A stretch of 15,629 bases of DNA from NCBI GenBank assembly GCA_030667555.1, contig DAOUVR010000006.1, positions 1-15,629 of the forward strand, given 5' to 3'. The notes under the pieces are model-generated. The model was not told where the DNA came from. It saw only the letters and a list, made by a program, of their open reading frames with translations, and ran no database searches. Positions 1 to 7,030 of this stretch are shown here, piece after piece (the first letter of the stretch is position 1; each line of letters starts with the position of its first letter). The stretch comes from Dehalococcoidia bacterium (GTDB lineage Bacteria; Chloroflexota; Dehalococcoidia; E44-bin15). Both the position numbers and the translations under genes were made by a program.

Positions 1-592
1 AGCCTGAGGTGACGAAAAGGGACATCATGAACAGCAGTCCAAAGCCATAGGGCAGGGCAAAGGCGACAAACAGGTTCTCCGGCGGTATGCTCTCACCTGT
101 TTCCGGATCCAGTCGAACGGACATCGGCAGCAGCGGCTTCTGCGCCCTCTCCATTAACTCCTCGCTGACCTCACCGCTGAGCAGGTTAGCGACGAGAAAG
201 TCCTCCATCCGCGCCATAGTTCCCTCTGGTAGCTCCAACTCCCGCTGCGTGGTGTATCTCTTAATCAGCCCCGTTTCTAGATAGTCCTCGGGTATGTCAA
301 AATACTCGCCGACCTCCTTGCTAAGCAGAGCTTCCTTGGCCGCATCATTCGTTTCATAAAGTATGAAAACAACACCATCTGCGCTGGTATATTCATTAAA
401 CATGCCGGTATTGTCGACATAGCCGATCTTCTGCTCCTCTGGGGGGGGGCTGACAACCCAGTACGTCACTCCCAGGTAAATCAGCATTCCCAATACGGCC
501 AGCACGGGGAAGCTTATGGTGAACAGGATGTAGCCGATCCTTCTGATGGTGGTCAGAAACTCGTGTCTTGCGATGAGCCAGGTCTTTTTCAT
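1..592 (-). CDS. ABC-2 type transporter permease (NatB-like), partial, C-terminus outside window
   Basis: This is the membrane subunit of an ABC exporter, working with the ATPase encoded just upstream. Translation from the ATG at 592-590 gives about 197 residues before the window edge. A cytoplasmic N-terminus (MKKTWLIARHEFLTTIRR) leads into a first membrane helix at about residues 19-45. A large polar, presumably extracytoplasmic, domain of about 130 residues follows, and a second hydrophobic segment begins near residue 180. A short N-terminal helix, a big soluble loop and then a helix bundle is typical of NatB/ABC2_membrane_3 permeases. The start overlaps the ATPase stop by ATGA, so the two are translationally coupled. 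A run of nine G (441-449, C on the coding strand) is read through in frame as part of a Ser-Pro-Pro-Pro segment. The substrate cannot be told; Na+, drug or peptide export are family possibilities. Confidence 0.85.
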   Translation of the reverse strand, partial: MKKTWLIARHEFLTTIRRIGYILFTISFPVLAVLGMLIYLGVTYWVVSPPPEEQKIGYVDNTGMFNEYTSADGVVFILYETNDAAKEALLSKEVGEYFDIPEDYLETGLIKRYTTQRELELPEGTMARMEDFLVANLLSGEVSEELMERAQKPLLPMSVRLDPETGESIPPENLFVAFALPYGFGLLFMMSLFVTSG

Positions 593-1752
593 CGTCCTTT
601 CTCTACGACCTGAATGAAGATCTCATTTAGCGATGGAGTGGAAACCTCGAAGCGGTTGACCTGAACGTTCTTCTCTACAAGCTGGTTAAGTATCGTCTGA
701 GGCGGGGTCTCACCATCCAGAAATAGCTCTAGATGCTTGCCACGCGCTTGCTTTCTGCTCACACCCTCCAACTCGCCGATATCGCCATCACACTCCACAA
801 ATACGGAATTGTTGCGGTAGCGCCACTTTATCTCGGCCAATTCCCCATAGAGGACTACGCGCCCCTTATCGATCATCATGATTCGATCACACATCTCCTC
901 CACCTCGTTCATCATGTGGGTGCTCAGGATGATTGTTTTTCCCTGCTCCTTAAGCTCGAGAACGATCTCCTTCAAGAGTTGCGTGTTTATCGGGTCGAGG
1001 CCGGCGAACGGTTCATCGAGGACAATCAGGTCGGGATTATGAGCAATAGTAACCACGAACTGGATGATTTGCCCCATGCCGCGGCTGAGTTCGCTTATCT
1101 TTTTCCCTTGATGGGGGAGCATATCCACTTGCTTCAGAAGCTCCTCCGCCCGCTCCTTGGCAACTTTTGCCTCCATGTTTTTCAGGCTGGCCAGGTAAAC
1201 CAGGGAATCGGAGACCGTCATCCTGCGGTAGAGGCCTCTCTCCTCAGGGAGATAGCCGATCCTGTTCTTGGTGTCCTCCTCCAGGGGCTGGCCAAAGAGC
1301 CGGATCTCCCCTGAATCCGGCCTTATAATGTCCATCAGCATTCTTATCGTTGTGGTCTTCCCCGCCCCATTTGGTCCCACCAGGCCAAAGACCTCTCCCG
1401 TTGTAAGGCTGAAGGACACGTCGTTGACCACTTCATTGCCGCCGAAGGATTTATGGAGATGGGAAATCTCGACCGCCTTTTCGAGTTCGGCGTCAGCTTG
1501 AGTGGGGGTGTGACCTGCCGTCGGGGTAGCTTTATCCAGCAGACGCGTTTCTTCGAGTCTTTCGACTCGTGCGTCGATTTCTGATGATGTGCACTCTGCT
1601 GTCGTGGTGGTCTTTTCCAGGGAAGATGCCGGTTCTGTTGGCTCCTGGTTTTCACTACTTGCCTGCCGTAGCCTGTAGGATCGGAGCGCAAGGCGCAGGG
1701 TTATGATTATGGCAAGAGCGATAAAAATTATGATGAAGGCTGTGGTGTCCAT
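589..1752 (-). CDS. ABC transporter ATP-binding protein (NatA-like) with N-terminal membrane anchor
   Basis: This is the ATPase subunit of the exporter with the downstream permease. The nucleotide-binding domain spans about residues 95-310: Walker A GPNGAGKTTT (126-135), the YLPEERGLY segment at the Q-loop place (168-175, Glu where Gln is usual, as in other NatA-type ATPases), signature LSRGMGQ (222-228), Walker B LIVLDEP (242-248) and the H-loop His279. About 75 C-terminal residues look like the DUF4162 tail of NatA/YhaQ ATPases. The first 95 residues are unusual: a hydrophobic helix (about 5-24), a basic stretch, then a polar Thr/Glu-rich linker holding two copies of a 24-residue unit (45-68 and 72-95). 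Most family members begin directly at the ATPase domain and are about 300 residues; this one has 387. Start ATG 1752-1750 has only a weak AAAGG upstream, but a good promoter lies just before it. ATPase identity is certain; the anchor depends on this start. Confidence 0.93.
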   Translation of the reverse strand: MDTTAFIIIFIALAIIITLRLALRSYRLRQASSENQEPTEPASSLEKTTTTAECTSSEIDARVERLEETRLLDKATPTAGHTPTQADAELEKAVEISHLHKSFGGNEVVNDVSFSLTTGEVFGLVGPNGAGKTTTIRMLMDIIRPDSGEIRLFGQPLEEDTKNRIGYLPEERGLYRRMTVSDSLVYLASLKNMEAKVAKERAEELLKQVDMLPHQGKKISELSRGMGQIIQFVVTIAHNPDLIVLDEPFAGLDPINTQLLKEIVLELKEQGKTIILSTHMMNEVEEMCDRIMMIDKGRVVLYGELAEIKWRYRNNSVFVECDGDIGELEGVSRKQARGKHLELFLDGETPPQTILNQLVEKNVQVNRFEVSTPSLNEIFIQVVEKGR

Positions 1753-1767
1753 TTGCTCGTTGGCCTT

Positions 1768-1797
1768 TTGACTTGATAGCCTTCTGGAGAGTATACT
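1768..1797 (+). promoter_or_regulatory. Candidate sigma70-type promoter for nadE
   Basis: TTGACT (1768-1773) and TATACT (1792-1797) are separated by 18 bp, each matching the consensus at five of six positions. Transcription would start near 1804, about 20 bases before the nadE start. The -10 overlaps the -10 of the opposing promoter. Confidence 0.55.
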
Positions 1798-1818
1798 TCA
1801 AGCAGTCTGGTCGGTCAA
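1790..1818 (-). promoter_or_regulatory. Candidate sigma70-type promoter for the ABC transporter operon
   Basis: On the minus strand TTGACC (1818-1813) and TATACT (1795-1790) are separated by exactly 17 bp. Transcription would start near 1784, giving a leader of about 30 bases before the ATPase start at 1752. The -10 lies in the palindrome AGTATACT (1790-1797), which also provides the nadE -10. Confidence 0.55.
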
Positions 1819-1827
1819 CTATTGCTT

Positions 1828-2559
1828 ATGGAAGAGTTGGCAAACAAACTGACAGCGTGGATAAGGGAGCAGGTATCAGGGGCGGGGCTCCATGGGGTGG
1901 TCTTTGGCTTGAGCGGGGGGATCGATTCTGCGGTGGTCGCTGTTCTGTGTACGCGAGCCTTTCCAGAGAACTGTGTTGGGTTGGTCATGCCCTGTTACAG
2001 TAGCGAAATCGATATCGAAGATGCCCGGACAGTTGCTGGGAAATTCCAAATTCCTGTTAGGACTATCACTCTGGATGAGGTATATGAATCATTGCTGGGG
2101 TTGTTGCCGGTAAGCGAATTCGATCCTGCCAGCAGAAAACTCGCTGAAGCTAATCTGAAGCCCAGGCTGAGAATGCTCACTCTGTACTACCTGGCAAATC
2201 GGCTTGGCTATCTGGTGGTGGGCACTGGTAATAGGAGTGAGATATCTGTCGGCTACTTCACCAAGTATGGCGATGGCGGCGTAGATATCCTGCCCTTGGG
2301 GAATCTGGTGAAAAGTCAGGTACGGGAGTTGGCGAGCCATCTTGGTATCCCCAATGAGATCATCGAGAAGCCGCCATCGGCAGGCCTTTGGGAGGGGCAA
2401 ACAGATGAAAACGAAATGGGGATAACCTATGAGGAGCTTGATCGCTATCTTACCAGTGGCGAGGCGAGGGAGGCGGTAAGGAAAAAGGTTGAGGCCATGA
2501 TGACCGAAAGCGCCCATAAGAGGGCTACCCCAGTGATCCCTCCTTTCGGTATTCTTTAG
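1828..2559 (+). CDS. nadE: NH3-dependent NAD+ synthetase
   Basis: It catalyses the last step of NAD+ biosynthesis: ATP-dependent amidation of deamido-NAD+ with ammonia, in the cytosol. The 243-residue protein has the N-type ATP pyrophosphatase P-loop SGGIDS (29-34), then the EANLKPRLRM segment (108-116), VGTGNRSE (131-138), the GYFTKYGDGGVD stretch (142-153) and LVKSQVREL further on. All are hallmarks of the family. No glutaminase domain is attached, so ammonia or a separate glutaminase must supply nitrogen. Start choice: ATG at 1828 is preferred; an in-frame TTG at 1822 would add two residues. Neither has a clear ribosome binding site, and the promoter -10 ends at 1797, which excludes a much longer N-terminus. 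It stands alone, divergent from the ABC operon. Confidence 0.93.
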   Translation: MEELANKLTAWIREQVSGAGLHGVVFGLSGGIDSAVVAVLCTRAFPENCVGLVMPCYSSEIDIEDARTVAGKFQIPVRTITLDEVYESLLGLLPVSEFDPASRKLAEANLKPRLRMLTLYYLANRLGYLVVGTGNRSEISVGYFTKYGDGGVDILPLGNLVKSQVRELASHLGIPNEIIEKPPSAGLWEGQTDENEMGITYEELDRYLTSGEAREAVRKKVEAMMTESAHKRATPVIPPFGIL

Positions 2560-2782
2560 TTCATTCAAGCTCTTCTTGGGAAGACATGGGAGGAGTAACT
2601 GGCTTTGCGATAGACTCTTGGTAATCTCGGTCAATAATATAATGGTGAGGCGAGTCCTGAATATATGAGTAAACGAACGAGATGTTAACAAGTTAATTTG
2701 GTGAGGGTTGACAGGAGAAGGCTTATTGTGAAAAAATGGCTCTCAACAAGGGAAGACAGATGAACAAAAATGGAGGTGTAGA

Positions 2783-3976
2783 ATGAGATTAGTTGTTGTC
2801 GGATTGGGGCAGTGTGGTGGTAGGATCGCCGATGAGTTTGCCAGGTTGGGTAAGAAGGCGAGGTCTAATCGAAGGATTGACATAATCACTGCTGCATATG
2901 CGGTGAATACCGATCAAGCTGACCTGACGGGGCTACGCACTATAAGAGGCGATTTTCATCATCGAATTCTTATCGGAGGTAGGAAGACTAGCGGTCATGG
3001 TGTGGGGAAGATAAACGAAGTTGGTGCTGCGGTGGCAAAGGAAGATAGCTACAAGATAATCGATGCAGTAAGAACGGGAGAAAGGTTCTACGAAACAGAC
3101 GCCTTCTTAGTTATTGCTGGTACCGCTGGCGGCACAGGCTCAGGGGCGATGCCAGTTTTTACCAAGGCGCTGAAGGAACGATATCCACATAAAGCGGTTT
3201 ATTGTCTTGCCATTCTCCCCTTTGGACATGAAGAAGGCACAGAGGAAAGGACCATCTACAATGTTGCAACCTCTCTTAAATCTACATACAGTGTCGCCGA
3301 TGCGGTGATTCTTTGTGACAACGAGCGATTTATTAAGAGGGATGCCAACCTGGTCAATAATATGGAGCAGATCAACAAGGAAATAGTGGCACCATTTTAT
3401 GATATGCTCTGTGCTGGTGAGGAGGTAAAGCGAAGTCGTGTTGGAGCGAAGACCGTCGATGCCGGTGACATCATGCAGACTATGGAGGGCTGGACCACCA
3501 TAGGCGTAGGCAGGTCGGGTGTGCCGACATTCAACAGGTTGCCCTTCGAAAGGAGGCGAAGCTTCAGGAAAAAGGGTAGAGAAACCCAGAGGGGATTGGA
3601 GGCAGTGGATCAAGCCATAAGCGAGCTTTCGGTGACAGTTAATCCTGGGGATGCCGGAAAGGCTCTATACATGATCTCCGCGCCATCTAAGGAAATGAAT
3701 ATAGCAATGATGAGAGAACTCGGAGGTCTTATGAGGGAGATGGCAGAGGATGCCGTAATCAGAAGTGGCGACTATCCCAGAGCGGGGAACGACGTCAGCG
3801 TGACACTTATCTTCTCCAAGCTTAGTAACGTACCTAGGTTGAAGGAATTCTATCGTAATGCATCAAGCTCCGCCGCTACAATACAGAAGAGACAAATGGA
3901 GGCGGATGAAAAACTTAGAGAACTGGAGGAGGCTGCAGAGGGCTTGCCTTCGCTAATATCTAGTGACGGACATTAG
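2783..3976 (+). CDS. CetZ-like tubulin/FtsZ-superfamily GTPase
   Basis: A 397-residue GTPase of the tubulin superfamily, expected to polymerise on GTP binding in the cytoplasm. The N-terminus has the first nucleotide loop VVGLGQCGGRIADEF (5-19), followed by AYAVNTDQADL (39-48). The phosphate-binding signature is GTAGGTGSGAMP (113-124). The T7 synergy loop probably lies at VDAGDIMQTM (225-234), with acidic residues Asp226 and Asp229 where FtsZ/tubulin place the catalytic ones. Several stretches (GLGQCGG, LIGGRKTSGHGVG, INKEIVAPF) remind me more of archaeal CetZ than of bacterial FtsZ. After a second domain the chain ends in a charged, probably coiled segment (about 362-388), with no FtsZ-like conserved C-terminal peptide. 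GGAGGTG (2772-2778) precedes the ATG at good spacing. The gene stands alone; in the 223-bp leader TATAAT (2638-2643) and TTGACA (2708-2713) occur, but neither has a convincing partner. Role (shape, division, motility) unknown. Confidence 0.85.
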   Translation: MRLVVVGLGQCGGRIADEFARLGKKARSNRRIDIITAAYAVNTDQADLTGLRTIRGDFHHRILIGGRKTSGHGVGKINEVGAAVAKEDSYKIIDAVRTGERFYETDAFLVIAGTAGGTGSGAMPVFTKALKERYPHKAVYCLAILPFGHEEGTEERTIYNVATSLKSTYSVADAVILCDNERFIKRDANLVNNMEQINKEIVAPFYDMLCAGEEVKRSRVGAKTVDAGDIMQTMEGWTTIGVGRSGVPTFNRLPFERRRSFRKKGRETQRGLEAVDQAISELSVTVNPGDAGKALYMISAPSKEMNIAMMRELGGLMREMAEDAVIRSGDYPRAGNDVSVTLIFSKLSNVPRLKEFYRNASSSAATIQKRQMEADEKLRELEEAAEGLPSLISSDGH

Positions 3977-4089
3977 TAGTCAGCTCTTTATATAACAAAC
4001 GAGACCCGTTTCTTGGTAGGGTCAAGATATTACTGGGGGTGTGGTAGTCTGGTCAATCGTGAAGACTGGAGGTGTAATCCGCTTCGGCA

Positions 4090-6291
4090 TCATTGAGCCT
4101 TGCTCCCCGCGCTGGTGGGGAGCAAATCTGTTAGCTTTGCTGAAAGAGCATCTTTGGTAAAGGGTTTTGAGATGACCCCGTCAATCCCCACTCCCCTCAG
4201 TTCCCCGGGGTCGAGTTGTGTCCCCCAGCCGGTGATTACAATCACCGAAGTCTCAGGCTTCATCTCCTTAATTCTCCTGGCAACATCACGTCCTGACATT
4301 TCCTGCATTCCCATGTCGGTGACTACGATGTCGTAATCGCTCTTGTCCTTGTCAAAGGTCTCTAGAGCCTCCTTTGCGTTAGTAAACCCCTCTACTTTGT
4401 GGCCTAGCCGTTCCAGCATGAGCCTGAGAACTTCGTTGGTCTGCGGATCGTCTTCGATAAGAAGAATTGTCGCCCTCTTTATGGAGGTGGGCTCCTCTGG
4501 AAGCAGCAGTCTCTTGCCGGCGCTGACCGCCACTGGCAGCTTGATACAAAAGGTTGCCCCCTTTCCAGCAGAGCTATCTACGTTGATGCTCCCGCCATGC
4601 CTGCTAATAATACCATAGGCCACGCTAAGCCCCATCCCAAGCCCTTCAGGGCTTTTTGTGGTGAAGAATGGGTCAAAGAGTCTCCCCTTTATCTCCTCAG
4701 GGATGCCCATGCCAGTATCGGTAATGGAGAGAACCACCCGGTTGTTCTCCAGCTTGCTCTTAACGGTGATCTTGCCACCCTGAGGCATAGCATCCATGGC
4801 GTTAAACACGATGTTAGTTAGAACCTCTCGCAGCTCTGCAGAGTCTCCCTCAATAGGAATCGCCTTACCCATCTCAGCGCTAATATTGATCGCGATCCGG
4901 TCTATTGCCTGTCGCTCCAGCCTGCGGGGCTCTACCATCTGCAAGGCGTCCCTCACTACTTCATTCAAATCGAGCACTTCAAATTCCCGATCCACTCTCA
5001 CTCTGGCAAAGTCCTGGAGGCGGCGTACCGTCTTGGCGCCATCAAGAGCACTCTGCTCGATGATTCGAAGATCTTTTACCATCCTGGGGTCTTTGGTAAT
5101 ACCCAAAGCCAACTGAGCCCGACCCAGAATGACCGAAAGCATATTATTGAAGTCGTGGGCAACACCACTAGCCATCTCACCCAAGGCCCTTAGACTCTCC
5201 GACTGAACCATGAGATCGTGTGCTGCTTTGAGCTCCGCATAGGCTTTGCTTAGCTCATTTTCGCGTTCACTTATCTGGATAAACAGCAGGGAGTTCTCCA
5301 CCGCCGCTGCTATCTGCCCGGCAAGCTGCTCCAGTACCTCCCTCTCCATCTCGCCGTAGGCATTAGGGTGGCGACTGGTAAGATTGAAGGTGCCAAAGAC
5401 CTCACCCCTGGAGAATAGGGGGACGCGAATTGCCGACTTTAGTCCGCTCTTTAGGAGTTGCCTCTCGTCGATAGAAAATTGCGCCTCCTGCGTAAAATCT
5501 GTTTCAATGTTGCTCCTCTTGTGTTCCATAACCCATGCTGTGGTGGAACCAGCTAAAGGAATAATGTCTCCTTCACCCAGTCCCGTCTCCACATCACCAG
5601 AAACGGCAAAGAACCTGAGTTTATCCCCGTCAACCAGAGCGATGCTTGCTCGGTCAAAATCGATGATCTTCTTAATCTCGCTGGTAAAGGCTTGGTATAT
5701 GTCTCTGATGTCCAGGCTAGAGCCGATGATCCTGGTGAGCTCACTAATTACTTCTAGCCTTTTGCTGCGTTGGATGATCTCTTCCTCAGCCTTCTTTCTC
5801 GCTGAGACATCCCTTATTAGCAGGGCATAGGCAGGCTTGCTCTCATAGATAATCCTCTTGAACCTGATCTCAACCGGGGTTTTCTCCCCAGCTTCGTTCA
5901 TGATGGTGGTCTCCCAGGTCTCAGGCACTGCCTCTCTCGTCATGGTAGCTTCATAGATTTGCTTGGTAACCTCCACACTCTCAGGAGCTACGTACTCCCA
6001 GAAACTCCGCCCCAATAGCTCTTCCACCGGTTTTCCCAGAAGTTCAGCGCATCTTTGATTGGCGAAGACTATGTGCTCTCCTCGAATTACTATATAGACC
6101 TCGTTAATATCATCAACCAGAGCTCTGTATCTCGCCAGCGTTTCCCTCAGCCTATCATCCTCAATTTGGGATGGTCGGTGGAACCAGCGGCGAGGCGCCC
6201 CCTCAAAGAGTCTTATGCCGGTTCTCAATGAGTTAAGAAATGCAGCACGTAGTGCTTTCACTCTGTTCCTCTCACTATCGTCTTGATGCAC
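4090..6291 (-). CDS. Hybrid sensor histidine kinase (PAS-GAF-HisKA-HATPase-receiver)
   Basis: A 733-residue soluble signalling kinase; I see no membrane helix, so it should sense a cytoplasmic cue. Domains in order: a basic N-terminus, PAS (about 53-165), GAF (about 180-338), a short coiled coil, HisKA with phospho-accepting His379 in GVAHDFNN, HATPase_c with N-box around NIVFNAMDAM (493-502), G1 DTGMGI (525-530), F-box DPFFTTK and G2 GLGMGL (550-555), and a C-terminal receiver (about 607-723) with acidic pocket Glu613-Asp614-Asp615, phospho-acceptor Asp659, Thr687 and Lys709. All catalytic residues are present. The GTG at 6291 overlaps the upstream regulator by 17 bp. A second in-frame GTG at 6261 has a better ribosome binding site (GAGAGG) and would leave a 13-bp gap. 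No output domain, so it should signal through a partner, most simply the HTH-receiver protein encoded before it. Confidence 0.93.
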   Translation of the reverse strand: MHQDDSERNRVKALRAAFLNSLRTGIRLFEGAPRRWFHRPSQIEDDRLRETLARYRALVDDINEVYIVIRGEHIVFANQRCAELLGKPVEELLGRSFWEYVAPESVEVTKQIYEATMTREAVPETWETTIMNEAGEKTPVEIRFKRIIYESKPAYALLIRDVSARKKAEEEIIQRSKRLEVISELTRIIGSSLDIRDIYQAFTSEIKKIIDFDRASIALVDGDKLRFFAVSGDVETGLGEGDIIPLAGSTTAWVMEHKRSNIETDFTQEAQFSIDERQLLKSGLKSAIRVPLFSRGEVFGTFNLTSRHPNAYGEMEREVLEQLAGQIAAAVENSLLFIQISERENELSKAYAELKAAHDLMVQSESLRALGEMASGVAHDFNNMLSVILGRAQLALGITKDPRMVKDLRIIEQSALDGAKTVRRLQDFARVRVDREFEVLDLNEVVRDALQMVEPRRLERQAIDRIAINISAEMGKAIPIEGDSAELREVLTNIVFNAMDAMPQGGKITVKSKLENNRVVLSITDTGMGIPEEIKGRLFDPFFTTKSPEGLGMGLSVAYGIISRHGGSINVDSSAGKGATFCIKLPVAVSAGKRLLLPEEPTSIKRATILLIEDDPQTNEVLRLMLERLGHKVEGFTNAKEALETFDKDKSDYDIVVTDMGMQEMSGRDVARRIKEMKPETSVIVITGWGTQLDPGELRGVGIDGVISKPFTKDALSAKLTDLLPTSAGSKAQ
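4100..4125. repeat. Perfect inverted repeat at the 3' end of the hybrid kinase gene
   Basis: TTGCTCCCC (4100-4108) and GGGGAGCAA (4117-4125) form a 9-bp perfect stem with an 8-base loop. It lies inside the last codons of the kinase and about 125 bp beyond the stop of the converging GTPase gene. Neither side has a proper T tract, so it may act as a weak bidirectional transcription stop or an mRNA 3'-end stabiliser. Confidence 0.35.
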
Positions 6292-6814
6292 TACTGATTA
6301 TACTGATAACCTCTAAGATATCATCAACCCTGAAAGGCTTGCGAATCATGAGAAGTGGTCCTAAGGACATCGCCTCCATGGCTACAGGGTCATCAGCATA
6401 ACCGGTGATGATAGCTACTATCACCTTCTCATCCTTTTGCTTTATAGCGGAGAGGGCCTCCGCCCCACTCATCCCCGGCAGCACCAAATCTAGAAAAACC
6501 AGGTCGAAGCGCTGCCGCTCCATTTCCTCAATGGCTCTCTCTCCATTCTCGACAGCTACGACCCTGTACCTTTGCTCTGAGATGATATCACTGAGCATCT
6601 CTCGTACACCGGGGTCATCATCAACAACGAGCACACTTCCCTCTACTACCGTTGACTGTTTAGCTATCCATTCGTCCAGCAGATCTTTTTTGAACCGCCA
6701 GTTCCCTCCTATCTTAGAGGCAGGGATTCTGCCCTTTTGGGCCAGCTTGTAAACAGTCATGTAATTCAGTTTTAGATACTCTGCCACTTCCTTAACGGTC
6801 ATCAAGTCGCTCAT
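6275..6814 (-). CDS. HTH (excisionase/MerR-type) - receiver domain response regulator
   Basis: A 179-residue regulator with the DNA-binding domain first. Residues 4-52 (LMTVKEVAEYLKLNYMTVYK onward, ending near WRFKKDLLDEWI) match the excisionase-type winged helix found in many small DNA-binding proteins. Residues 60-175 form a receiver with acidic Asp65-Asp66-Asp67, phospho-acceptor Asp109 (FLDLVLPGMSG), Thr137 and Lys159, so it should be phosphorylatable. Canonical response regulators carry the receiver first; here the order is reversed. I chose ATG 6814 rather than the upstream in-frame start at 6892: AAGGAG (6830-6825) lies 10 bases before 6814, and a good promoter at 6867-6894 overlaps the longer start. 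The gene comes first in an operon with the hybrid kinase, its probable phosphodonor. Its DNA target is unknown. Confidence 0.88.
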   Translation of the reverse strand: MSDLMTVKEVAEYLKLNYMTVYKLAQKGRIPASKIGGNWRFKKDLLDEWIAKQSTVVEGSVLVVDDDPGVREMLSDIISEQRYRVVAVENGERAIEEMERQRFDLVFLDLVLPGMSGAEALSAIKQKDEKVIVAIITGYADDPVAMEAMSLGPLLMIRKPFRVDDILEVISIISSASRR

Positions 6815-6866
6815 TTGGTCTACTCTCCTTCCACCTGAATATTGGGATTCTATAATATTTTGCTTT

Positions 6867-6894
6867 ATTATAGTTTGATGTATATTTTTCACAA
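6867..6894 (-). promoter_or_regulatory. Candidate promoter of the HTH-receiver / hybrid kinase operon
   Basis: On the minus strand TTGTGA (6894-6889) is followed after 16 bp by a perfect TATAAT (6872-6867) in an AT-rich stretch, giving a leader of about 45 bases before ATG 6814. Just upstream lie a TTGACA (6911-6906) without a well-spaced -10 and a small hairpin, GAAGGG/CCCTTC (6912-6928), that might weakly end dinB transcripts. Confidence 0.45.
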
Positions 6895-7030
6895 CTTCGA
6901 CAGTTTGTCAAGAAGGGATAGACCCTTCATCTTTTCTTCCGTAAGCATTCTTACCCTGTCAGGCCATCCCATTTAGAGATAGGCTATATTAGAGCCCTTC
7001 TTATCTGCTAAGCAAAATCGTAGAAGTGTG

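Noticed and set aside
441..449. Run of nine G as a possible frameshift in the permease
   Set aside because: The reading frame from ATG 592 continues cleanly on both sides to the window edge. It could still be a phase-variable tract, but nine bases is short for that.
733..1314. 193-residue plus-strand open frame antisense to the ABC ATPase
   Set aside because: It lies entirely inside the ATPase gene on the other strand, shows no family motif, and the minus-strand frame has all the ABC motifs.
1554..1569. CGAGTC/GACTCG hairpin inside the ABC ATPase linker coding region
   Set aside because: A six-base stem in coding sequence with no T tract; probably chance within the repeat-derived linker.
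2089..2691. 200-residue minus-strand open frame across nadE and its downstream gap
   Set aside because: It mirrors nadE, has no recognisable protein features and no ribosome binding site.
2708..2729. TTGACA followed by TATTGT as a promoter for the CetZ-like gene
   Set aside because: The spacer is only 10 bp. The other candidate, TTGGTA to TATAAT (2618-2643), has 14 bp. Neither is convincing.
6815..6892. 26-residue N-terminal extension of the HTH-receiver protein
   Set aside because: It overlaps the likely promoter, while ATG 6814 has AAGGAG upstream and fits the HTH domain start.
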